64,000 bases of DNA, taken from contig JAODUP010000307.1 of assembly GCA_025642065.1 (NCBI GenBank), positions 248,001 through 312,000 on the forward strand, in the 5' to 3' direction. A program made the position numbers and the translations under genes. This stretch comes from Paralvinella palmiformis. Lineage: Eukaryota > Annelida > Polychaeta > Terebellida > Alvinellidae. This document shows, one piece after another, positions 1 to 11,000 of the stretch. Numbering within the stretch: position 1 is the stretch's first letter; every line of letters starts with the position of its first letter. The notes under the pieces are model-generated. The model saw nothing but the letters and a program-made list of their open reading frames with translations, did not search any database and had not been told where the DNA came from.

Positions 1-1844
1 CCGTACTGCGAGTTCAGCTTGAAGCATACCCAGGCACAGCGCCACATGAAGCTGACCCACCAACACGAGGCCGATTTCTCGGAGGTTTTCGGCCAGTTGA
101 AGCTCGAGCTGAAGTCTCTGACGAGCAAGATCCGGAATGATGAGCGAAAGAAACGTGTTGCTTTAAAGATCAGGCTCCTGTGTCGCTTCTGTGGCGCTCC
201 ATTCATCGATCAATCAACGCGAAGTTTTCATGAGAACTATTCTTGCGCAAAAAATCACAAACGCAAACAGAAGTAAGTAAAATGTAAACAATAGCAAATA
301 AATAATGTGTGGAACACGTTTAAAAAACATGATATAAAACTAAACAATGTAAAAACTGATCTTTTTGTTTCAGCTTTTCCTAACTGAATATATTATGTAT
401 TTGACTGGAAATAATTATGTATTTTTAAAGATGTAAATCTGTTACATCCATAAAATTATTTATTGTCAAGCGCCTTAGAGTAACCTTCTTACAGGTTATA
501 TAGGGCGCTATATACATTTTGTATATTATTATTACTGTTACTCCCCAAATTGCACTTTAGATCTCCAGGTCAAAGTTTGATTGCTAGGGTTAACTGTATG
601 TTACCTTGGGGTGTCACTTCTTGACTACATGTCCCACACTTGGTCCCGTGTGGGACATGTCCCACACGGGACCAAGTGTGCGACATGTAGGCGCTTCTCG
701 GCTTCATCTCCCACACACAGGACTAAACAAAACAATCATTCTCTCCCAACATATTTTCAGTTTGTGTCCGCCTGGAAGAAGTAAAGAGAACTTCATTTTA
801 CAATCTAGTTCATTTTATTTTCATTTTTTAGTGGGTGGGTGGATAGTGAACGGTTTACTAAAATGAAACTAAAACGATTTTGGCTCTATAGATTAACCCA
901 TAATTTCAAGTAACTACAATACAAAATATTGCGTTTAATACCCGAAAACATTTTGATTTTGTGGATATTTGACCAACTGGCCTATAACTACGTCCCAACG
1001 ACTGTAAACGTTGAATTAGTAACGTATATTGTTATCTAATATATTAACATTTGTATAATGCTCTTATTAACATCCTTTAGGTATTGCTGTAACTTTTGTG
1101 GTCGTCGTGGTATCAGCGAAGCTTGGTTCGAGGAGCATGTTAAACAGCATAATCAAGATGGACCGAACTATATTTGTGCACTCTGTGGCAATGGCTACAA
1201 AAATAAATCTGGTTTAGACTCACACAAGGGAAGGGAACATAGAAATGTGAAGCGATTCTCCTGTACACAGTGCAGTAAGGAGTTCTACCTACACAGTCAT
1301 TACAAGTCGCACTTACTGAAACATTCTGGTAAATGTTCTGTTAGTTTTGTCTTGTGTTTATTTGCCTCGGATAAGAGTTGGTATCTGGATCAAACAGAAC
1401 CAATATAATGGCCAGTGAGAAGTCTGGATCTATCATAAGTTTTTATGGCTGCCAGTTATCGGTACCTAATCTACACACTAACCCACGTGTTCATCCGATA
1501 TCAGCCACTCGTTTATGAATCAGTAATTGAAACAGCAATTGTTATCATGGCTGACTGCCTCAATGAAGTATAAACAGATAGTCTGTCATTCATTATTACT
1601 TCTTGATGATGCACCACATAGCATATAGCTTCCAAAAGCAGTCCGTTATCTAAAAGAATCCACTATCATCTTTAATAATGAAAACCAGTACTAGGCAGAA
1701 ATATTGCTATGACATCAATCAACAAATAAACTTTGCCATTTGATCTTGCTCCAATTGTCCTTTTTTTCTTCAAATAATTTAAAACCCAATGAGAAAATGA
1801 GATCCACCTCAAGAGATAGAAACTCATGAATTGCTTGTTTGTTG

Positions 1845-1879
<35 letters not shown>

Positions 1880-3121
1880 AACTGCTTCTAGTTACTTGAG
1901 AAGTAACCTTTTTACACACATGCCATCATATACAATTGTTTGGTGCTAACTTATTGCTAAATGAAGTGGAGAATGAAACATCTAACAGTAACAATGGCAG
2001 CCAAACTCGTTACCTAGATAAATATCCATTAACTGTAGCAGGTGAGATAAAACATCCTCGCATGTCTGAAGCTGTATTTAATGTGTCTTTATTCATTATT
2101 AATATGATCCGTGTTGAACGTGATCATTACCATTTTTTTCGGGCAGAGCAGTTTCTAGAGATAAGTAATTTTCTTTTACAGCCAAGAAAGCGTTTTTGTG
2201 TCATCTTTGTAATAAGAAATTTAAGAGTAGAGCATCATTAAAACGACATCTGAAGGTGATACACTCTGACCGTACTAAAGTTTATAGGAAAAAGAACAAG
2301 ATGGGGATTGAATTACTACAGAAACAAGGGTATGATATAGTGTGTGTGTGTGTGTGATTAGTGGATTTTACCAGACACTTATAAAGTAAAGCATCTAACA
2401 AAGGAGTAAAACTTGTAATAATTATTGAAGTCTCTCCTCACTGTGTGTGTGTGTGTGTGTGTGAGCTATAGTCTGAATACCATGTCTGTTGTGTTGTTTT
2501 GACTGACTGTTTATTTACAGACAAACAGATGAAGATAAGAAATCTTTGCAAATCGAGCAAGAACTGGACACCCTTCAGCAATCATTAGAACGTGCTGATC
2601 ATGCTGATCAAGCGCTTAGGTCAATACAGATCCAGTATGATGGCACAGCTTCAGGAAACCTGTCGACAGATTCTAATTTAGTACCAGCTTCTGTTGCAGA
2701 GGTCACAGCTCCTTCAGCAATTTCCACAGATGTTCTGGATATGACAGCATTACACAGCAATGTGCAGCAGGTTGAAGAGGTCCATCCTGTCTCTGGATCA
2801 TGTACAGCCATCAGAGTGATACAATCAGACATGTACCAGGATTGTGCTGATATTGAAATGACTGAGCCACCAAAAGCAGTGACCGAGATGTCGGAGACAA
2901 TGTCATCAGATTCAAGTGTGTTGGATTCACAGTACCTCGAAAATCTGCCGATACAGTATGTACTGGATTCGTCATCGCTGATGTCAGCTGGTGAACCCAG
3001 CACCGGAAACATGCAGATAATCTTGGAGATTTACTTCGATGAAAGTGGCAATGTGATCAGTAATGTGCCCAGTGTGTTACAGGTAGAACAGGTTATAGAC
3101 AATGGCTCCAGAAAAACATGA
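1..3121 (+). CDS. C2H2 zinc-finger protein ZnF-1 (3' part of gene, 4 exons)
   Basis: Exons 1-272, 1081-1328, 2182-2329 and 2521-3121 join in frame to 422 residues plus TGA; the 5' end lies before the window. Junction phases agree (2, 1, 2), with GTAAGT, GTAAAT and GTATGA donors and TTTAG or TTTACAG acceptors. Six C2H2-type fingers are visible: one cut at base 1 (PYCEF...RHMKLTH), CRFCGAPF with an H..C end, YCCNFC, YICALC, FSCTQC and FLCHLC...HLKVIH. The last exon encodes about 200 residues rich in Ser, Glu and Asp without fingers, like an acidic activation or interaction tail. Family knowledge: arrays of this kind usually bind DNA in the nucleus; the target is unknown. It converges on ZnF-2 and is its paralogue: fingers align in order and the phase-1 intron after KHSG matches the one after VHTR in ZnF-2. 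The first intron here has no counterpart in ZnF-2. The finger assignment is certain; no orthologue name is claimed. Confidence 0.87.
465..540 (+). repeat. LINE/SINE 3' tail of the AGCGC-type in ZnF-1 intron 1
   Basis: The stretch has the layout AAGCGCCTTAGAG ... GGGCGCTATATA ... TTATTATTA, which resembles the conserved 3' tail shared by L2/CR1-related LINEs and their SINE partners, ending in a short microsatellite. No coding part is attached. The assignment rests on motif recall only. Confidence 0.45.
625..690. repeat. 66-bp near-perfect palindrome in ZnF-1 intron 1
   Basis: The sequence reads CTACATGTCCCACACTTGG at its left end and returns as its reverse complement at the right end, centred on GGGACATGTCCC. 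Only one base pair breaks the symmetry (C at 634 against C at 681). It could form a long hairpin in the intron RNA or a cruciform in DNA. No terminal-repeat transposon is evident around it. Confidence 0.85.
1848..1875. repeat. (TA)n microsatellite in ZnF-1 intron 2
   Basis: About 14 uninterrupted TA dinucleotides followed by ATACATAAAC. Similar TA runs recur at 4137-4165, 15150-15184, 22946-22967, 23308-23343, 39430-39464, 49662-49690, 53011-53040 and 57629-57658. Confidence 0.9.
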
Positions 3122-3413
3122 GAATAATACCCGACACAGAAAAATACATGATTTCACATTTGCTGATTGTACGTACATATTACATGCAGCTATTCTCAGG
3201 ATGGTATCAGTATTTTTTCTCAAATGAAAACAACATGCATATTGAACCATAATCAAGACTTGTATTAGTATAGCCATTATCAAAGGTAATTTTTAACTCT
3301 GTTATGAATTATAATTACGGTATAAATTGACTTGGCACAACTGGCATCGAAATTGTTTTCCAAAAATATATTTCTGAAATATTTGCAAACTTTTGTTCCA
3401 TAATTAAAAACTA

Positions 3414-3419
3414 AATAAA
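3414..3419 (+). promoter_or_regulatory. Candidate polyadenylation signal of ZnF-1
   Basis: AATAAA about 290 bases after the ZnF-1 stop codon. Others occur further on, for example near 3967. Chosen because it is the first canonical hexamer. Confidence 0.45.
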
Positions 3420-4133
3420 AAGCCTAATGACTTTCATTTCATGTACTAAAAGGAATATGGCTGAAAGATAATTTATTCTATTATTTAACCCGTAACATTG
3501 AACATTATATAATCAATCCATTTGAATGTTAGCCAATGAAGTTTTTTATATTAAAATTTTCTGTGACAAACAAATTTGAAAGTAATTATCGTAATTAGTT
3601 ATCATTATTTTAGTAATGTGGTTGTAATACGGAATACAATTGTAAACAATTGTAATTAAATTACGTAGCCGCGTGCTCGTTCAGTTGAATTGTGCGAGAG
3701 AGCGTGCAACAAAAATCTGAACCAATACATAAATGAGTATTTCTAAAATAAACCGACCTTAATAATGTCGATTAATCAAATAGAACGAGATACACGTAAC
3801 ATGAAACTCATGAATATGATCACAATTGACGTTTTAAAATCTGAAAATTCTTCACATTAACTTTGAGGCACCGACATAATCTTTTGTAAACATCGAGGTA
3901 ATGCATGTATTAATTAATAATAATACAGGCCTATGTAATAATGGAATGTAATTTTCTGTGGGTTAAAATAAAAAATGATTTTATTCGCTTTTTTGTACAC
4001 AGTGTACTGGTAAGAATCAAAATATTACACTCACACACACAAGTTTAGCAGTAATAAGTAAATCGCTATGCCTCATGCTGACATGTATACGTGGCATGCT
4101 ACCTTTGAACCAAATATGTTGCGTTGTTTGTTT

Positions 4134-4165
<32 letters not shown>

Positions 4166-4802
4166 CGCACTGAAGCGTAAACTGTTCTAATAATGGTTAC
4201 GAAATTAAGACGAGTCCTAGGAGGATACACCAAGAGGCGCAATACAGTAAGGATCTATCTACGAGGTATTCTAATCATGCCTCGCGTTCCATATTTTTAT
4301 TGGACTCCAAAAGTAAATATGATTACATACAACGATTACTATTTACAACAGCCAATTATAAATGACATAATTAGTGAAAAACACAAATTACCATCGGTGT
4401 TCTAATCAGAGATACATCAAAGTAAATAATTCAATGAATTATAAGAGGCATGACAATTAGAACCCAAGCTGATATTTGTGTTCTTACTAATTCCAGTCCT
4501 ATCTTGTTCAAACCTTATCTATATTATAGACCAGATCCTCCAAAGATTTATTAACGTTAGGTAGTATTTATAATATTTCAGATGATGAACAACATTATTA
4601 TCGTCATAAACAATAAAACCTGTAACAAACTAATCTCGTTTGGCTCCATCATTATCACTAGAGTCTTATAGTCTACAAGGAACTAGATATTTATAGAAAT
4701 GTTCTGTCTTGTGACTAATATTAACAACTGATGTAGCAATATCTACAACAGATAATAATATTAAAATCACTTTAATATTGTTAACAATTTTGGAAACATA
4801 AT

Positions 4803-4808
4803 TTTATT
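4803..4808 (-). promoter_or_regulatory. Candidate polyadenylation signal of ZnF-2
   Basis: TTTATT on + is AATAAA on -, about 200 bases beyond the ZnF-2 stop codon. The position is reasonable, but the hexamer is common in AT-rich DNA. Confidence 0.4.
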
Positions 4809-5006
4809 ATCCATTGGGTTTACTTTAGGCACATGTAATATACACTTGATACACTCTTGTATCTAAAGACTAAGAGTGAAACTAATATAATAATTGTTAA
4901 TTTAGATGCTGATTTGATATTAGCATTTCTCGGATGCACAATTAGGCAGAAGAACTGTGTTCGTTATTATTATGCCCTCTCGTTTGACTTTTCCAGGTCA
5001 TTAACT

Positions 5007-8000
5007 CTACAATAATGGCATTTTAGTCTTTGTGCTACTCTTCTCCTGTTCCGGAATCGAGTTCGATGATGGTACTAGGAATACGGTTGACCCATCGGAG
5101 AGTGTGGCATTTAGTCCGACAACGTGCTGGTCACTGATAGACATCGATGTTCCACTGGTTATTAGTAGGTCATTGGCAACTTCTGTTTCCATGATGATCA
5201 CTGAGCCATCTTGTACCTGTAGACCATCCAGGGTACTGATGGCGGTGGCTACTTGATCCTCACTGGCATGGACGATGAAGGTGACACCCTCACACAAAGC
5301 CTTCTGGAAGTCGGCACCCGTTGAATCGATATCTGCTTTATTACACGAACAACTTACATCAGGCTCATTTTTGCCCTGATCCACTAATGTTTGCTCCATA
5401 CTAGAACAGCCAACCTCCAAACACTTCCCTTCTAATATCTCAGATTGTGTAAGCTGTGAATGTCTATCATTGTGCAGGATATTCTCAGATAAATCATCTT
5501 GAGTATGATGGATCACAACATTCTTTCTTTTTTGATCATTATTTTCAGCTTCACCATTGCTCATTAGGTTGGCTTCATTCTGTAATAATCTCAGCTCAGA
5601 TCGTTCCATCTGGGAGAAGGTATTTTGTAAAACTTCCGTGTCATTAATATAAATCTCACTTCGATCTTGTGATGGATGGACTACAATAGCTTGCTCAGTT
5701 TTTGTTGGTTCGCTTAGTGATATTTCGGTATCTGTGTGTCGTCTAATATTCTCACACTTGTGTCTCTTCAAATAGCTCTTTCGTTCCATGCCATGACCAC
5801 ACTTCTCACATGTATAACGGTAGTGACCTTGATGAATATTGCGACGATGTGTCAGAAGACTGCTTGGGTCTTTGAATTTCTTGCCACAGAAAGAGCAAAT
5901 GTGCTGGTATTCTCCTAGAAGGAAGGGAAATGTTTTCATTCAATGAACGCTACATGTTGAATATCAATTTGTGTTCCAGGAACAATTAATCAAAGTTATT
6001 CACTATGTTCAAATTATTTGAACAAATGTATTACAAAAACTATCAAACTTGCTTATTATATTCAGAATTAAAAAGATCATTTATTAAAGTGCACATATCA
6101 TGTTTTAATCAAACAATTTTGACAATCATCAAGGTCAAATAAAAGTAACATGACCTAAAAATAAGTTTACAAACTTTTAAAAGTTGAATCATAACTATTT
6201 AGTCACAGAATTAAAAAATATAACTGTCCAATCTTAAAAGTAAAATAGTTACGTGTGTGGACTGGCTTGTGCCTCTCTAGATTTAAACGTGATGAGAACT
6301 GTTTGCTGCAGTCCTGACATGTCCACCACTGTAATGGCTTCTTCCATACCCTCTGATGTTTGATGCGCGAATGCTGTCGGAGGCCCACAGGTGTACGATA
6401 GCAAGCACCACATGTCTCGCATATGTACTTGGGACGATCTTTGTGTGCTGTAGCCTTGTGCTGACTAAGTACTGATCTATCTGTGCTATAATAGTGACAC
6501 AAGTGGCAGTGGTAACGTTGTTGTCTTGACGAGTTCATTCTACAATGATTTTCTATGTGACGTTTCAGCGAACACTTCTTCAGTTCCGTGCTGCAGTGGG
6601 GACAGCTCTTTTCAGAAGTGGTTTCATCTCGACTCCTCTGGTACATCTGTTGGTAATATTGCTTCTCCACCGTCCTGTAAACAATAAAGAAGTCCTGCTC
6701 ACCAACATGTGAAAGCTTCATGTGAGTAAATATCCTCTGTCCTGAGCAAATGTCCTTACAGAATGGACACTCAGTCTGCATCTCTGATCTACGACCACAG
6801 CTGTTATTCTGAAGTTGTCTTAAAACATGACTCAGCTGTTCATCACCACTGTGCTTGGTGCGTAAATGCAGCATAAGACTGCCCTTCATTCTGTACTTCA
6901 AACCACAAAGTTCACACACAAATCTGTTTTTCTCCTTGTCTCTATCATATATTTTCCTATGTTTTGTGACTTTCTGTTTCTGTCTACAGAAATCACGCAG
7001 AATTTCCTGCGAACTTCCAGTTTTGGACACAGAAAGTTTTTCCCCAACTTCACTTTCCGTCACCTCAGAAGCAAACTTGGATTTGTAGTCCTTCCATGTA
7101 AGCTTATGGTGTGCTTGCAAGTGATATTTAAATGTTGCCACATTCAGGGCAGCATACTTACAACAAGGACATTTGAAGGCCAACTTCTCAAGTTTTTCTC
7201 TTGTGGAATCAGACAGCAAATGCCGATTTCTTGTTGCCAAGAAGAGCCTTCTGACAGTACTATGACAATTCTTCATCATCCCCACAGTTTCACCATCAGA
7301 TTTATGCTGTGATGGACCAGAACTCAGTCTGTCTTCACCTAAATGCAGTGGAGTGTCATCCAATTTCTGGTCATCAACAGCTTCATTTCTTGATGGTAAT
7401 TCTCCCTCTACAATATCAATATTTGCTGATTTCTGAATATCATTTCCTTCAGCTCGGCTTCCAATATTTATCTTTGTAACAGCGAGGCCCTTGTCCAAAT
7501 CTGTTTCAGTTTCACATTCAGCCTTCAAAATCTTTTTTGGTCTTCCCCCCTTTTTTAGTTTCCGAGTACAATTCAGCAAAGATACGGTTCTAGGATGTTT
7601 CTCAGAACGTCTCCTTTTACCCACAAGGTGCAGTCTTTTCACAATGCTGTCCTGATTTCTAACCTTTGACCTTGCACTCCGGCGAATATTATTCATGAGC
7701 ACATAGTCTTGTTCGTGATTGACCTTTTCCAGGTTGTCAATAGGATTGGTATCATCTTCAACTGTACTTGCTGATAACTTTACCTCATCCGTAGTTACGT
7801 CACTCACCGAAGAGATCTGGCATTTGTATGTGTCTTTGATTAACGATATAAATCCAGAATCACCTGAGAAATGAGAACATACACATGTTCAATCACCTGT
7901 TACATTGCTTAATTTGAAGAAAATCTCCCAGATCACATAATATCCTTAAAAATAATAATAATGCAAAATGTAAATCAAGATATCTCTAAATATGTTCCAT

Positions 8001-11000
8001 TACAGGAAACGTAATGAGTATTACTCCAATGAGGAATAACCTGTATTAAACTTGTTAAACAAGCATTGTTTGAAAATGATGCTTGTTAAACAAGCATTGT
8101 TTGAAAACGATATTTGTTAAACAAGCATTATTTGAAAACGATGCTTGCACAATCCATTCACAAGTTTGAACCCTTTGGGTCAATTAGGATGACAATAATT
8201 TGTTATCAGTTTGTCAAGAGTAAATTATTATTTTAAAAGATAAAAAAACTCGATACATTCTTCGAAGTAAAAGTAATGACACTTTGTGATAAAGTGAATG
8301 TGTGCGTCTCGTGATAGAATTTTCTTAATATGTACCCAACACTTTATACATTAGTAGTAGTAGTTTATTTACAATTTCCATATTCAATAATAAACATTTA
8401 TACATAATGTATAGCAATTTGCTAAAGGTAATATAAAGTTTGAAAGGAAATTGAAGGACCATTATAGCCCGAGCTGTCTTGCTACTGGCCCCTAAACATA
8501 TAATAAAATCAGTAAACTATGGCATATGTTCATGATGCATCGTGTTTTGTCTGTGTTTCACCGGAACAGAAGTATGAGCCCAAGGAATTGTCTGAACTAG
8601 ATACGTTCACAATGATAATACATGGATTGATCAAGGTACAGGATAGCACAACGACATATAAATATAACTAACAAAGCAATAATTCTCAGCGACAATCAGG
8701 ACAGCATTTGTTCAAACGTTTGTTGGATAGCAAAGAACAAATGATGGCTTGACGTGCCTTTTGAATTGGGCCCGAGAAGTGACACCTGGAGCAATGTCTG
8801 TCTATTTGCTCCATATTTAAAGTAATGTATACAGTGGGAGTTTATTGGAGAAGTTTGAATATCCTTATTTAATGAGAAGATATTGTCAAAAGAACAAGGT
8901 AAGTTGTTGATGTAATTATGCATGAACATAGCAGATGAGTACTGGTATAAATCACCTAGTTTCAAAATTTGAGATGAATGAAACAATGGGTCTGTATCGC
9001 TGTTAAAACCAGCTTTATTAATTGTACGAATTGCCTGTTTCTTGAGTATTTGGGTTTCCCAAGAATAGTTTGATTGGCATTCCCCCATGCCAATATCCTG
9101 TATGACAGATGGAGGTGAATTAGGGCAAATTAGAGATTCATTAGTATGTCACGTAGTATATGTTTGACTTGTTTGATAGCAAACATAGCTCGAGATATTT
9201 TACTATTCCCTGGGCTAAATGTTTCTATGTTTCTGCCACATCAGATGTTCATCTATTGAAATTCCTAGAAACTTAACTGATGAATCTGTGCCATTATATT
9301 GTAATAATTCATTTTCATCAAACGCTTGGTTTTATTAAATATTGTATGTTTTAAATAAATTTATATTATCTTCGGTTGGTTTATGCAATTTATTGCTGAG
9401 GAGTTTAGCTCTCGTGAGTGATGATGACAGCAAGCCTGGAGTGAACCAAGGTTCTCCCTTTATATATTTCTTGTTTAAATTTCAGCAGAAATGCTTCCTC
9501 AAAAGCCTTTTTGTATTGTTTCATCAATTCATTAAAAGCTTTATTGGGACACTCTATTTGTAAAATGTTCCCAAAATCAGTTCCGTCCAAGTATGACTTA
9601 AATCTGCTTAAATTATTGTCTGTAGAGAATCTTGATTGGGTGTATCTATTAAAAGTAGATTCAGAATTGTTTCTGATTTAATGAAAAGTTCAAAAATGGT
9701 CAGCCACATCCGCAATGATAATCCCAGATATTGTGGAAGATGCAATATTGTTAGTATAGATATTGTCAATCAGAGTGGCTGATGATCTGGTAACTCTAGT
9801 TGGTTTAGTTAAGTTTGGTATAAAAACCTATGGGAGAATAAATTGTCAACATAATCACTAGTTCTATTGTGGCTTCCAAATTTCAAAAGATCAGTATTCA
9901 TTTCATGTCACACATTAAAATGCCATATTTATTATCCTTATTAATAGCATCCAGAATAGTGCATAATGTGGCTGAAAATATATCAACGTCAGCCCTAGGA
10001 GCAGTATTTGGTCTATAAAACACTCCTACAAGAGTGTTTTTATTAGACTTTGATCCAATTTCAATTAATACTGACTAGAATATATGAGGAATAATTACAC
10101 TAATATCATTGCGAATTTAAAAATTTATATTTTCTTTGATAAAACTCCAACTCCACCCCTACTGCCATCATCACGACAACAAGTGATTAAATTCTGAAAA
10201 CCAGGTAATGCTAGACGAGTATCATTATCACAACAAAACACTTCACTAACCCCAATCAGGTCAAATACAAAACTGTCACCTCGGAGATCACATTGTAAGT
10301 CACGAAAGCATTCCCAATTCTCTAAAGTTAAGATGAACATAAGATGTGAAGTTTGCCCGTCATAACGTTAAACTGATCTGGTTCATAACATTCACAGACG
10401 TGATTGGAAAGGCGAATCAAGTGAATCAAAATCCATCGCATGATCTTTGTATAAAGAAATCAAGTTATAACTATAAGAGTCGCCTGTCCCGACTTGATCA
10501 AGAGCAATGTTATCTGGCATTACAATTTGGCAGATAGAAACTAGGATTCATGCATACCTCACCGGCGAATAATGGACCAAAAAGCAAGTGCAATGGCAAC
10601 AACAGCATTAAACAGAAAAAAACAAATAACTAACATGAAAACAAAATAATAAAGTTGATGTGGATTATTTTGGAAAAAGAAGTAGCGCAAAGAGAACATC
10701 ATTAGTAATCTGCAAAATGTGAGAAAGTAATTTAATATGATGGATTTTAGAATTAGAATAAGCAAACAGAGAGATCGGAATTTGAACAGAAAATAAAACG
10801 TTATGACGAAAGTTCTAAACCTAGTAAAGGGAATTTTCAATAGTGACGTAAGTTTCAAGAACGTTATGATAATGATGCGGATATCGCACAGATACAAATG
10901 TATTTAAAACTGGATAACGATGATTGATGTTTTACGGCCACTTTTGTGCACGTGGTAGGCTAAATGGGCCGAGCGACCTCCTAAGGTAATGAAACGAAGT

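Larger units (their letters stand above)
3122..5006. other. Spacer between convergent ZnF genes; 3' UTRs
   Basis: No coding region recognised. The AT-rich stretch must hold the 3' UTRs of both convergent genes. It contains a TA microsatellite at 4137-4165 and several AATAAA-type hexamers. The short open frame near 4193-4405 resembles nothing known to me. Confidence 0.6.

Noticed and set aside
2608..3012. 134-codon open frame antisense to ZnF-1 exon 4
   Set aside because: Shadow of the sense coding exon; no domain.
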